Positions 8,685 through 17,644 are shown, counted from the stretch's first letter. The stretch is DNA of 64,000 bases from JABJAG01 sp038137215 (GCA_038137215.1 JAYQBG010000015.1:1-64000); one strand, 5' to 3'. Notes: a model not told the origin generated them from the letters alone. Made by a program: numbers and translations.

Positions 8685-10276
8685 GATACCGATCCGCTCC
8701 GGCCTGCCATGTCTGCACCGCCTGTCCGCGCCCTATGCTCGTCCACGGACCAGCCGCCGAGCAGGCGGTCGAAGATCGCATTGGCGTAAAGCCCGTTCGA
8801 CAAATGCACCCGCAGCCCGGCCGTGGACGGGTGGTAGGCCCAGAGCGGGAACATGGACTGCGCCAGCGCGACCAGTGCGAAGCTGCAAAGGGCGAGGATC
8901 AGAAGCGCCCATTCCAGCGGCCCCGGCGCCGGGGTCGCCGGAAGGGTGCCTGCAGTCAGCCATTCCGCGGCTGTCTGAAGGACGAAATAGCTGATCGAGG
9001 CTGCAACGGCGTAGAGCGCGGTGTGCCGTGTGAGGATGCGGGGAGCGGTATCGGCGAGACCCTGGGCCAGCAGATAGGCCACGCCGAAGATCAGGATGGC
9101 GCCCAAAGCGATTGCCTGCGGAGATTTCGAATCAAAGCCGTAGATCGCTCCGAAGGCCCCGGCGATGATGGCGTAGATCACCAGCGCCAGGCCGAAGGCG
9201 CGCAACACGGCCCGACCCCTGGGGACCGCCACCGGTCCCGGACGGCGAATGGCCGCCACGTTGTCCACCGCCGTGCCCGAGGCGAGGAAGGCGTGGGCCT
9301 TGTAAAGCGAGTGGGCCACGATGTGCAGCAGCGCGAGCGGAAACAGCGCCAGTCCGCATTGCATGATCATGAACCCCATCTGCGCGATGGTGGACCAGGC
9401 CAGCGATGTCTTGACCGCCGGTTGCGCGAGCATCGCCAGTCCGCCGAGAAGCGCGGTAAAGCCGCCGATGATGACCAGCACGGCCAAGACGCCCGGCGTG
9501 AGCAGCATCACATCGGAAAATCGTATCAGCAGGAATCCGCCCGCATTGATCACGCCCGCATGCAGCAAGGCCGAAACCGGGGTCGGCGTTTCCATCACTT
9601 CGGTGAGCCAGCCATGGATCGGGAACTGGGCGGATTTCAATACGGCGGCGAGCGCCAGCAGACCGGCTGCCCAGACCGCTGTGCCCGGTGCTGTGCCGGA
9701 CCGCGCCGCAGCCAGGATCGCCTGGATATCGGTGGTCTGGTACCCCAGATAGAGCAGGACCGCCGCTCCGATCAGGGCGGCATCGCCGGTCCGTGCGACG
9801 ATGGCCTTCTTGCGGCCGGCGCGCATCGCCTGAATCCGGTCGCTGTAGAACAGCAACAGCCTTTGCAGGCAGGCGCTCATCGCTACCCAGGCGATCACCA
9901 GCAGGATCAGGTCACCGGTCTGGACCAGCAACAGGACCGCTGCCAGGGTTGCCGACATCCAGCCGAGGAAGGCGCCGTGCCGGGGTTCGCCATCCAGATA
10001 AGAGATGGAATAGCGCAGCACCACCCAGCCGATGAAGGTGACCAGAACCAGCATGGTGGCGCTCACGGCATCCAGGCCCGAGCCCATACCCGGACGGTCC
10101 AAAATCAGCGCCAGCGCCGATACGAGTGCAACGACAATCGCCAGCAAGGCGGCGCCTTCGGTCAGCCGGAACAGCGGAACAGGCCGCTGCCCGCGCCAGA
10201 ACCGGGCCAGAAGCGCGGCCACCAGCAGTACGCCGGGAGCCATCAGCGGGATCAGCGCAAACAAATCGTAGGGCAT
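8681..10276 (-). CDS. dabB: DabB-type membrane subunit (NuoL-like)
   Basis: DabB is the membrane partner of DabA. It is a 531-residue protein of the proton-conducting NuoL/MrpA antiporter superfamily with a dozen or more hydrophobic helices. The family core is visible: VLKSAQFPIHGWLTEVMETP (lysine in the helix before the HxWL element), then LLHAGVINAGGFLLIRF. In MrpA and NuoL the second block carries an H and a K, whereas here it reads HAGVINAG. It is the first gene of the dabB-dabA pair, divergent from the LysR gene, with a 106-base AT-rich spacer between them. It is also distantly homologous to MrpA and MrpD encoded 3-10 kb away. Confidence 0.9.
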   Translation of the reverse strand: MPYDLFALIPLMAPGVLLVAALLARFWRGQRPVPLFRLTEGAALLAIVVALVSALALILDRPGMGSGLDAVSATMLVLVTFIGWVVLRYSISYLDGEPRHGAFLGWMSATLAAVLLLVQTGDLILLVIAWVAMSACLQRLLLFYSDRIQAMRAGRKKAIVARTGDAALIGAAVLLYLGYQTTDIQAILAAARSGTAPGTAVWAAGLLALAAVLKSAQFPIHGWLTEVMETPTPVSALLHAGVINAGGFLLIRFSDVMLLTPGVLAVLVIIGGFTALLGGLAMLAQPAVKTSLAWSTIAQMGFMIMQCGLALFPLALLHIVAHSLYKAHAFLASGTAVDNVAAIRRPGPVAVPRGRAVLRAFGLALVIYAIIAGAFGAIYGFDSKSPQAIALGAILIFGVAYLLAQGLADTAPRILTRHTALYAVAASISYFVLQTAAEWLTAGTLPATPAPGPLEWALLILALCSFALVALAQSMFPLWAYHPSTAGLRVHLSNGLYANAIFDRLLGGWSVDEHRARTGGADMAGRSGSVS

Positions 10277-10382
10277 GTAAAGAGTATCCCCGGCGGAGTT
10301 TGTGAACGCCCTTAAGTGGATGATTCCATTTGTTAAGAAAAATACATTGTTTTTATAAAAACGTTCTATTTATAAGATCGAT
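10277..10382. promoter_or_regulatory. Divergent promoter region of dabBA and lysR
   Basis: This 106-base spacer separates the divergent dabB and LysR-family genes and is markedly AT-rich against its surroundings. It contains a perfect 14-base palindrome, GTTTTTATAAAAAC, at 10349-10362, 21 bases before the regulator ATG. A related AT tract (CTATTTATAAG) follows. LysR-type regulators usually bind such divergent spacers and control both their own gene and the neighbour. Which promoter elements are used cannot be read with confidence. Confidence 0.6.
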
Positions 10383-11258
10383 ATGGCCGAACTGAACTAC
10401 AACCATCTGCGCTATTTCCAGGCCGTGGCCCATGAAGGCAATCTGACCCGCGCCGCCGCCCGGCTGAACGTGTCCCAATCGGCCGTGTCCACACAGATCC
10501 GGCGTCTGGAAGAACGGCTGGGCCAGGCCCTGTTCACGCGTCAGGGCCGTGCCCTGCATCTGACCGAGGCCGGGCGGATCGCGCTGGATCATGCGGATTC
10601 GATCTTTGCGACCGGCCGGGAACTGGTGGCCACGCTTCAGGATGGTCGCGGTCGGCGCCAGGCGCTCCGCGTCGGATCGCTGGCCACGCTGTCGCGCAAT
10701 TTTCAGCTCGCCTTTCTGCGGCCGCTGCTGGGGCGGATGGATGTCGAAGTGATTCTGCGCTCGGGCAGTGCGGCAGAACTTTTCAATGCGCTTGTTGCAT
10801 TGCATCTGGATTTGGTGCTGACCAACCAGCCGCCACCCGCCGACGCCCTGACGCCCTTTGTCGTGCAGCGCCTAGACGAACAGAAACTCAGCCTGATCGG
10901 GGTTCCGGAGTTATGTCCGGTCGGCGTCACGCTGGCCGAACGGCTTGAAGAGGCGGCGCTGGTTTTGCCGTCGGCCGCCAGTGGCCTGCGCATGGGGTTC
11001 GATGCTCTGCTCGACCGGCTCGGGGTGACGCCGAACATTGCGGCTGAAGTCGATGACATGGCGATGATGCGGCTGCTGGCACGTGAAGGAATTGGCCTGG
11101 CGGTTCTGCCGCCCATTGTGGTGCGAGACGAGCTGGCCAGTGGCGCGCTGGTGGAGGCTGAACAATTGTCGGAGCTCACCGAAGCGTTCTATGGGGTCTC
11201 GGTCGAACGCCGTTTCCCGAACGCCTTGTTGTCGGAATTGCTGCATCAGGACGTCTAG
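10383..11258 (+). CDS. LysR-family transcriptional regulator, NhaR-like
   Basis: This 291-residue LysR-type regulator has an N-terminal winged helix-turn-helix (residues about 5-65, AAARLNVSQSAVSTQIRRLE) and a C-terminal effector domain. The opening NYNHLRYFQAVAHEGNLTRA closely resembles E. coli NhaR, the sodium-responsive activator of the nhaA antiporter, rather than the CbbR group usually tied to carbon fixation. It is divergent from dabB and so is the probable regulator of dabBA. A Na+- or pH-responsive role, also reaching the nearby mrp operon, is inference from the resemblance and the location. It ends in TAG. Confidence 0.85.
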   Translation: MAELNYNHLRYFQAVAHEGNLTRAAARLNVSQSAVSTQIRRLEERLGQALFTRQGRALHLTEAGRIALDHADSIFATGRELVATLQDGRGRRQALRVGSLATLSRNFQLAFLRPLLGRMDVEVILRSGSAAELFNALVALHLDLVLTNQPPPADALTPFVVQRLDEQKLSLIGVPELCPVGVTLAERLEEAALVLPSAASGLRMGFDALLDRLGVTPNIAAEVDDMAMMRLLAREGIGLAVLPPIVVRDELASGALVEAEQLSELTEAFYGVSVERRFPNALLSELLHQDV

Positions 11259-11433
11259 TTTGGCAGCTGGTCCGGCAGCGCAGCGCGATGGGCCGCTGTG
11301 CAGCGATGCGGTCCGGCCGCTTGCGCGGGTAGAGTCCCCAGAGCAAAAACTTCGTCCCTGCGCCTTGTCGGCGCCATCATCCGATGCGTAGCGTAGGAAG
11401 GCTCCCATTCACTTCCGAAAGGCAATCCGCGCC

Positions 11434-12831
11434 ATGGCACTTCACGACCGGGATACGATCCGCCACAAGATCGATGATGAACTCTACGCGTCCACCGATT
11501 TGTCCGTCGCCGTGCCCAAATACAAGTTTCCCGACAACGAGCAGAACCCGCGCCATGCTTATGCGCTGGTCCATGATGAATTGATGCTCGACGGCAATGC
11601 CCGGCAGAACCTGGCGACGTTTTGTCAAACCTGGGAGGAGCCGGAAATCCATCAGCTGATGGATGAGTGCATCGACAAGAACATCATGGACAAGGACGAG
11701 TATCCCCAGACCGCCGAGATCGAAGCGCGCTGCGTACACATGCTGGCCGATCTCTGGAATGCGCCCGATCTCAACAACGCCATCGGCTGCTCGACCACGG
11801 GGTCGGGCGAGGCGGCAATGCTCGGCGGCATGGCTATGAAGCGCCGCTGGGAAACCGCCCACCAGGCCGCCGGGAAGTGCATCGACAAGCCGAATTTGAT
11901 CACCGGCCCGGTGCAGATCTGCTGGCATAAATTCGCGCGCTACTGGGATATCGAGTTGCGGGAAATTCCCATGGAGGACGGACGCTACATGATGACCCCC
12001 GAGGAGTTGATCAAGCGCTGCGATGAAAACACCATCGGTGTGGTCCCGACCCTGGGCGTGACTTTTACCGGCGCTTATGAGCCGGTCAAGCAGGTCTGCG
12101 ATGCGCTCGACGCCTTTGAGTAGGAGACCGGCCTGGACATTCCCATTCATGTGGACGGGGCGAGCGGTGCGTTTCTGGCGCCGTTCTGCGCGCCGGATCT
12201 GGAATGGGATTTCCGGCTGTCGCGGGTCCGCTCGATCAACGCCTCGGGGCACAAATTCGGGCTCGCACCGCTGGGGGTCGGCTGGGTGCTGTGGCGCGAA
12301 GAATCCGATCTGCCCGAACAGATGATCTTCTGGGTCAATTATCTGGACGGCAATATGGGTGACATCGCGCTGAACCTCTCGAGCCCGGGCGGCCAGGTGA
12401 TGGCCCAGTATTACAACTTCCTGCGGTTGGGCCGGGAAGGTTACGAGAAAATTCACACCGCCTGCTACGGGACCGCGCAGTTTCTCGGCGAGGCTGTGGA
12501 CAAGCTGGGGCCCTTCGAGGTGATCTACAGCGGCGATATGAGCGGCGGTATTCCTGCACTCTTCTGGAAGATGAAGGACGGGGTTGATCCCGGGTTCAGC
12601 CTCTATGATTTTGCCGACCGGCTGGGCGGGCGCGGCTGGCAGGTCCCGGCTTACACGCTGCCCGCCAATTCTGAGGATCAGGCCATTCAGCGTATTCTGG
12701 TGCGCCACGGCGTGAGCCGCGATCTGGGGGCGCTGCTGGTCGGGGATATGCAGCGTACGCTCGAATATTTCGAAGCCTATCCGGTGCACACGCCGATGAC
12801 GGTTGAAGAAGCCTCGGGATTCCATCATTAA
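11434..12831 (+). pseudogene. gadB: Glutamate decarboxylase with one in-frame TAG
   Basis: The locus encodes a PLP-dependent glutamate decarboxylase that would convert glutamate plus a proton to GABA and CO2. The reading frame spans 466 codons, the same length as E. coli GadB, and aligns end to end. The PLP lysine is K274 in NASGHKFGLAPLG. The frame is broken only by TAG at 12121-12123, between CDALDAFE and ETGLDIPIHVDGASG. Homologues carry a variable, often K, Q or A residue there, so AAG or CAG to TAG is the simplest change. No indel is present. Without readthrough only 229 residues lacking the PLP site would be made. It may be a fresh pseudogene, a suppressed amber or a sequence error. The gene follows the LysR gene on the same strand after 175 bases with no obvious signal. 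Confidence 0.85.
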
Positions 12832-12866
12832 ATGGGGCGCTGACCTCGGGGAACGGAGCCAATCAC

Positions 12867-13727
12867 ATGGCGGAAAACGCATCCAAAGAACTGGTCACCG
12901 AAGACATTGAGATTTACCGGCATGGCGACCGGCCCATGATCATCCGTCTGATCCGGCCCGCGACTGGTGGACCCTATCCAGCGATTGTCGATCTGCACGG
13001 CGGCGGCTGGTGCAAGGGCCATCCCAGTGAATGTACGGTGCGCGGTGAAGTTTTCGCGGCGGCCGGCATCGCCTCGGCGGCGCTGGATTTCCGGCAGGCC
13101 GCCGATATGTATCCCTCCTCCCTGGAAGACGTGAACTACGCCATTCGCTGGCTCAAGGCGCATGCCGAAGAGCTGCGACTGGATGCAGACCGGATCGGTT
13201 TGCTGGGCCAGTCAAGCGGGGGACATCTCGCGATGCTGACCGCCATGCGGCCGGCCGATCCGCGCTATCTGGCGCTGCCGCTGGAAGGCGATGCGCCCGA
13301 TGTGGATGCAAGCGCGCGCTGCGTGGGCGTCATGTGGCCGGTGATCAATCCGCTCTCGCGCTACCGGCGTGTCGTGTCCCTGCGTGAGGCGGGTAATCCG
13401 CCGGCCTGGGTCGGCGATCTGGAGGAGCGTCACCGCATCTACTGGGTGAACGAAGAGAATATGCAGGAGGGCAACCCGATGCTCGCGCTCGAACGCGGCG
13501 AAGGCGTCGAGCTGCTGCCCGCGATCTGGTTCCAGGGTCAGCCGGACCCGGTCCATGACTATCGCGACCCGGACTCACCGCTCGATCTCAATGAGCCGGA
13601 GCGGTTCGTGGAGAATTACCGCAAGGCCGGCGGCACCATGGATCTGGTCCATGTGGAGCAGGCCAACCGTTCGGACCCGTCCTTGCTGGGGCCGCTGGTG
13701 GAATTCTTCCGCAAGAATCTCGGCTGA
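12867..13727 (+). CDS. Alpha/beta hydrolase (esterase/lipase, HSL-like)
   Basis: This 286-residue alpha/beta hydrolase probably cleaves a short-chain ester. The oxyanion-hole motif HGGG is at residues 44-47 (VDLHGGGWCKGH) and the nucleophile is S116 in GLLGQSSGGH. Candidate Asp and His partners lie in WFQGQPDPVHDY and DLVHVEQ near the C-terminus. No signal peptide is seen, so it is cytoplasmic. It starts 35 bases after gadB on the same strand and could be co-transcribed with it, but no functional link is evident. The substrate cannot be deduced. Confidence 0.85.
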   Translation: MAENASKELVTEDIEIYRHGDRPMIIRLIRPATGGPYPAIVDLHGGGWCKGHPSECTVRGEVFAAAGIASAALDFRQAADMYPSSLEDVNYAIRWLKAHAEELRLDADRIGLLGQSSGGHLAMLTAMRPADPRYLALPLEGDAPDVDASARCVGVMWPVINPLSRYRRVVSLREAGNPPAWVGDLEERHRIYWVNEENMQEGNPMLALERGEGVELLPAIWFQGQPDPVHDYRDPDSPLDLNEPERFVENYRKAGGTMDLVHVEQANRSDPSLLGPLVEFFRKNLG

Positions 13728-13796
13728 CGGTCGGAACGCAACTCGCTTGAACGGGAGCGGTTCTGCTTGGGTTCTGGCGCGGCGGTGATCTTGTCT

Positions 13797-13888
13797 CGTC
13801 ATGCCCGCAAAGGCGGGCATCCATAGACACCTTGCTTTAGCAAGGCAGCCGCCCGTGTTTACGGGTTCCCGCCTTCACCGGAACGACG
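13797..13888. repeat. Palindromic intergenic repeat, family A, copy 2
   Basis: This 92-base element lies between the esterase gene and the convergent VOC gene. Its reverse complement matches the element at 6180-6262 almost throughout. It contains two nested inverted repeats: ATGCCCGCAAAGGCGGGCAT at one end and GGGTTCCCGCC with its partner at the other, with CTTGCTTTAGCAAG in the middle. Like copy 1 it sits between converging genes, so it may double as a terminator. Confidence 0.8.
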
Positions 13889-13944
13889 CAATGAGTCATG
13901 GACAGAATTGCGGCAGACTCGCCTTCATCTGATGGAATCGGACC

Positions 13945-14439
13945 CTAGCTGCTGGTCGGCTCTTTGTCTTTTTCCCAGGTGTCCGGGCGCAGGGCGAGCT
14001 TCGCCAGGCCTTCCATATCGGCGGCTTCCTCGGCGGGGAAATTCAGTTCGATCGTCACCCCGTTCGGGTCCCGCACGAAGACCTGATACAGGTCCTGCTT
14101 GCTGGCCTGCTGCTCCAGATAGGTAACGCCGTTCTTCTTGAACCGGTCGGTCATCTCCACGCGGTTGGCGGCGCGAAACGCCAAGTGATGGATTGGGCGA
14201 CTGCCCTCGGCAATATCCTTTGGGGTCGCGTTGGGATCGGGCACCGGCTGCGGCGGGTCGTGGGGGCGCGGCGGGACGATATGGATGATGTCCCGGTCGC
14301 CCAGATAGAGCCAGGTGACCTCCACCCCGAAATCGGGATGGGGCCCGATCTCGAAACCCAGATTGTCGATATACCACTGGACGGTGGCTTCGTAGTCCTG
14401 TGCGACGACAAGGAAATGTTCGAGATGGGATATCGACAT
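13945..14439 (-). CDS. VOC-family (glyoxalase/dioxygenase fold) protein
   Basis: This 164-residue vicinal-oxygen-chelate protein has the paired beta-alpha-beta-beta-beta pattern. The first module begins SISHLEHFLVVAQDYEATVQ and contains a candidate metal histidine (H5). The second contains IHHLAFRAAN with another histidine, and VFVRDPNGVTIELNFP near the end gives the acid ligand position. Such proteins are extradiol-type dioxygenases or lyases, and the substrate is unknown. An open frame extends to 14622, but the chosen ATG at 14439 has a GAGG eight bases upstream and the normal VOC start. It lies just downstream of a second VOC-like gene on the same strand. Confidence 0.8.
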   Translation of the reverse strand: MSISHLEHFLVVAQDYEATVQWYIDNLGFEIGPHPDFGVEVTWLYLGDRDIIHIVPPRPHDPPQPVPDPNATPKDIAEGSRPIHHLAFRAANRVEMTDRFKKNGVTYLEQQASKQDLYQVFVRDPNGVTIELNFPAEEAADMEGLAKLALRPDTWEKDKEPTSS

Positions 14440-14551
14440 GGGCCGGGCCTCAAATTTGCTGTTTGGCATGGCGGTCCGCGCGCGCGTGACCGCCTGATCG
14501 GGCAAGTTTAGGCCAGCCGTTCGGCTTTTTCGAGGGGCTGCATCGCCGCGT

Positions 14552-14971
14552 TTATTCTGCCGCGCTGACGTCCTGACGGCGCTGGTCCAGATTGGCTTCG
14601 TCACCATAGACCGGGATTTCACTCAGGGTCAGGAAGGTTTCCCAGGCATTGCCGTCCGGGTCGAAGGTCCAGGCCTTGTCGGAACGGGCATAGCAGCAGC
14701 CAGTCAGGCCCTCTTCGCTGACCGGCAGTTCGGCCGATTTCAGACGGTCATAGACCGTGTGCAGTTCGGCTTCGTCCTCCACCTGAATGCCGAAATGGTC
14801 GAGGCCCGTTGCCGCGCGCCGGGTCGAGATCGCGAAATACAGCCGCGGGTCGTCGAGCATCCATTTGGCATAGTCGTCCTTGATCACGGTCGGCTCGGCC
14901 AAGAACAGGTCGCTGTAGAAGCGCACCGAGCGTTCGATGTTGTCGACGGCGAGATTGATGTGCAGGCGTAT
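14552..14971 (-). pseudogene. ArsI/CadI-like VOC protein lacking a normal start codon
   Basis: The frame encodes a protein close to the ArsI/CadI group of VOC proteins, with the diagnostic blocks EPTVIKDDYAKWMLDDPR, FAISTRRAATGLDHFGIQVE and GCCYARSDKAWTFDPDGNAW. ArsI members cleave C-As bonds of organoarsenicals using a cysteine pair such as the CC seen here. Homology begins at RLHINLAVDNIERSVRFYSD, but no ATG, GTG or TTG precedes it in frame. The codon in the right place is ATA (14969-14971), seven bases after a good AAAAGGA site. The only standard start, GTG at 14926, would delete the first beta strand and its histidine ligand. Either ATG has mutated to ATA or the gene uses a rare start. 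The full frame is 139 codons. Confidence 0.7.
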
Positions 14972-15003
14972 GGCTGAATCCTTTTCGCAAGGCAGGTGGG
15001 GAA

Positions 15004-16041
15004 TTATGGCGTGATCTGACGGGGTTCTGAAAGCCGGATATCCGTGGTGATCGCATCATGATCCGACAGTGAGGTGCCGCAGGGCGTTTCGGCGGGAATG
15101 TTTCGGGAGTTTTCACAAATCAGCCCGCGGGCGAAAAACCAGTCGAGGCGGAAGCGCGGGCGGTCGGGGTCGTCGGTCCGGGGACGTTCGGTCGGCAAGG
15201 GCTGGTTGCAGGGCAGCCAGGTGTAACCGGCGCGCGCGGCGACCTCGAACAGGGGTTCTCGGGTGTGGGGCCGGATAAAGGCGTCGGGGTGTTCGCGTGC
15301 GAGCGCGCGGCGCGCGGCGGTGTCGCGCATCGCATCCTTTGTGGTCGTGCGGGTGTTGAAGTCGCCGCCGATCAGCACCGGCTGCCCGTCGGCATAGGAG
15401 TCCAGCGCGTCCACGAGCATCTTCATCTGTGCTGCCCTTTGTTCGGGGCCGGCATGGCTTTCCAGATGGGTTGTCGCCACCACAACCGAATGTCCGTCGA
15501 GCATGACCCGTGCGGCCAGCGCCATGCGGCTCCCAAAGCGGTGGTCCCCGTTGGTTCCCGATTGCCAGTCTTCGTCTTCGGGAAACCGGATCAGGATCGG
15601 ATCCGACAGGGCGGTCCGGCCCAGGATCGCATTGCCGTGAAAGCCGCGCGTGTGTTCGGTGGCGTTTTCGAGTTCGATGAACTCAACGGCATAGAGATAG
15701 TCCGTGCCGAAGTGTTGCGCTGTTTCCCGTGCGGTATGGCGTTGGCCCGTACGTGCGACCCCGTTGTCCAGCTCGCAGAGAAGCGCAATATCGGCTTCGG
15801 ATTGCCGGAGCAGTCCGGCGGCGTGCACCGGTGCGTGCCCGCGCTCGGCATTCCAGAAGGCGACCCGAAATGTGCTGACGGGGGTTTCGCCGGTACGCGC
15901 GCGGCCCTGTTCGATCCACTGCAAGGCGACCCCGGGGGTTGACGGATCATCCGGCAGCTTGGTGCAGATATCCCGATAGGCACGGGCCCGATTTTCGGCA
16001 GGTGTCGGTTCAATCAGCTCTGTCAGGCCGTCGGGCACCAT
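15004..16041 (-). CDS. Endonuclease/exonuclease/phosphatase family protein
   Basis: This 345-residue protein has the EEP (DNase I-like) fold. The metal and catalytic motifs are visible in order: FRVAFWNAERG (Asn), ALLCELDNG (Glu), TTHLESHAG (His), GGDFNTRTTT (Asp and Asn) and GTSLSDHDAIT (Asp-His). No signal peptide is apparent. Members hydrolyse phosphodiesters in nucleic acids, phospholipids or nucleotides, and this one cannot be placed further. It lies 32 bases upstream of the ArsI-like frame on the same strand, so the two may be co-transcribed. Confidence 0.85.
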   Translation of the reverse strand: MVPDGLTELIEPTPAENRARAYRDICTKLPDDPSTPGVALQWIEQGRARTGETPVSTFRVAFWNAERGHAPVHAAGLLRQSEADIALLCELDNGVARTGQRHTARETAQHFGTDYLYAVEFIELENATEHTRGFHGNAILGRTALSDPILIRFPEDEDWQSGTNGDHRFGSRMALAARVMLDGHSVVVATTHLESHAGPEQRAAQMKMLVDALDSYADGQPVLIGGDFNTRTTTKDAMRDTAARRALAREHPDAFIRPHTREPLFEVAARAGYTWLPCNQPLPTERPRTDDPDRPRFRLDWFFARGLICENSRNIPAETPCGTSLSDHDAITTDIRLSEPRQITP

Positions 16042-16237
16042 CGGGTTAACGGGTCAGGCTGGCGCTGATATGGGGAAGATAGTGCTCAAAACCCGGCGTG
16101 TTCTGGCCCGCGACTTTCGCGCCCTCGTCCCAGCGCGGTCTCACAATCAGCAGAGCAGCTGGATTGCGTCGCTTCGCTCGCAATGACGTGTTGGGTTCGG
16201 CATCGCTGCCGTCGCACCACGGTTCGTCGTTCCCGCT

Positions 16238-17569
16238 CTAGCTGATCTCCGGGTTGTCCCGGTTGAGGACCTTGATCTCGCGCTGCGGGAAGGGAATCTC
16301 CACGCCCATCTCCTTCAGCTTCATCCAGATCATCAGATAGAGGTCGCCGCCGACGCGGTTCTTGCCATCGTCGATGCCTTCCATCCAGAACTCGACCAGG
16401 ATCATGATGCCGGAATCGGCAAAGCCCTCGATTTCCGCATCGGGGCGCTCCTTGATGGGATAGCGCTCGCCGCTGAGCACCTGCGGGTGCTGCGCGCAGA
16501 CCTCGCGGATAGCCTCGAACATCGGTTCCAGGTCGGTCTTGTAGGCGACCTCGAAATGCAGCGCGTAGCGTTGCTTGGCGTTGTTATGGGTCCAGTTGGT
16601 GAACGCGGTGGTGATGAACCGTTCGTTGGGGACCATGATGTCCTTGCCGTCGAAGGTCTCGAGCGTTGCTGAGCGCATGGTGAGCTCGCGCAGGGTGCCC
16701 GAGCGGCCGTCCTCCAGCTCGATGAAATCACCGATGGTGATGGTGCGGTCGAGCAGGATGATGATGCCCGAAATGAAGTTCGAGGCGATTTGCTGCAGGC
16801 CGAAGCCGAGGCCGACACCCAGCGCACCACCGAAGACAGCCAGCGCTGTCAGGTCGATCCCCATCACGTTGAGCAGCAGCAGGAAGATCACCACGAAGAC
16901 AGCAATCTCGAAGAGCTTTGCGGCGACCTCGCGGGTGCCGGCGTCGATTTTCTCCTGGCTGCGGATCACCCGCTGGCCGGTGACGTTCGAGACCCGGGCC
17001 AGCCAGAGCAGAACCACGCCGAATACCAATGTGCGCATGATCGCATAGAGCGTGATGCGGATATTGCCGACCTCGATGGCGATGCTTTCGAGATAGGCGA
17101 CCACCTCGTCGAGCACGCCGATCATGAACAGAATGGCGATGGGCACACCGATCCACTTCAGGATGCGGATCATCGCGATGCTGCTCAGGAAATGGTTCGC
17201 GACGTTGTAGGCCAGCAGGACGAGCGCGATTCCCTGGGCGCCACGCACCAGCCAGGCTTCACCCAGCAGTTCCTTGGTGAACGGTGTGGCAAAGCCCAGC
17301 GCAATGGCGCAGGCAATGGGTAGCAGCAGCACATGCATGGCGTGCAGCTTCCGGCGCATATCCAGCAGTTTTCCCGCGCTCGGCTCCTCGCGGAAGATCC
17401 GGATACGGCTGATGAAGAAGGTGGCAAAGACCCAGCCGATCAGAAGCGCGCCGACCACGATGGCGGCCTGGCTGTAGAGTGTGGGATCGGAGGCATGCGC
17501 GGCGAGGGATTGCCATCCCGTCTCCAGCTTGCGCTGGATCTGTTCGATCATGCCGTTCAGGTTCTCCAT
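16238..17569 (-). CDS. MscS-family mechanosensitive ion channel
   Basis: This 443-residue inner-membrane channel opens under membrane tension and releases osmolytes on hypo-osmotic shock. Several hydrophobic helices fill residues about 30-215. The pore helix is the glycine/alanine-rich stretch around LAVFGGALGVGLGFGLQQIA. It is followed by the conserved cytosolic beta domain (NFISGIIILLDRTITIGDFI, then GRSGTLRELTMRSATLETF and PNERFITTAFTNWTH). It is longer than E. coli MscS (286 residues) because of extra N-terminal helices. It ends in TAG, and the gene stands alone. Confidence 0.92.
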   Translation of the reverse strand: MENLNGMIEQIQRKLETGWQSLAAHASDPTLYSQAAIVVGALLIGWVFATFFISRIRIFREEPSAGKLLDMRRKLHAMHVLLLPIACAIALGFATPFTKELLGEAWLVRGAQGIALVLLAYNVANHFLSSIAMIRILKWIGVPIAILFMIGVLDEVVAYLESIAIEVGNIRITLYAIMRTLVFGVVLLWLARVSNVTGQRVIRSQEKIDAGTREVAAKLFEIAVFVVIFLLLLNVMGIDLTALAVFGGALGVGLGFGLQQIASNFISGIIILLDRTITIGDFIELEDGRSGTLRELTMRSATLETFDGKDIMVPNERFITTAFTNWTHNNAKQRYALHFEVAYKTDLEPMFEAIREVCAQHPQVLSGERYPIKERPDAEIEGFADSGIMILVEFWMEGIDDGKNRVGGDLYLMIWMKLKEMGVEIPFPQREIKVLNRDNPEIS

Positions 17570-17644
17570 GGACTCGGATGCTCCGCGCCGTGCCGGCGGT
17601 CGTGAAATCTCTACCGGTTATACGCGAAAACACATGGTGCAGAA

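Noticed and set aside
8735..10315. 526-residue plus-strand frame opposite dabB
   Set aside because: It is the antisense shadow of dabB. Composition is Arg/Gln/Gly-rich without motifs.
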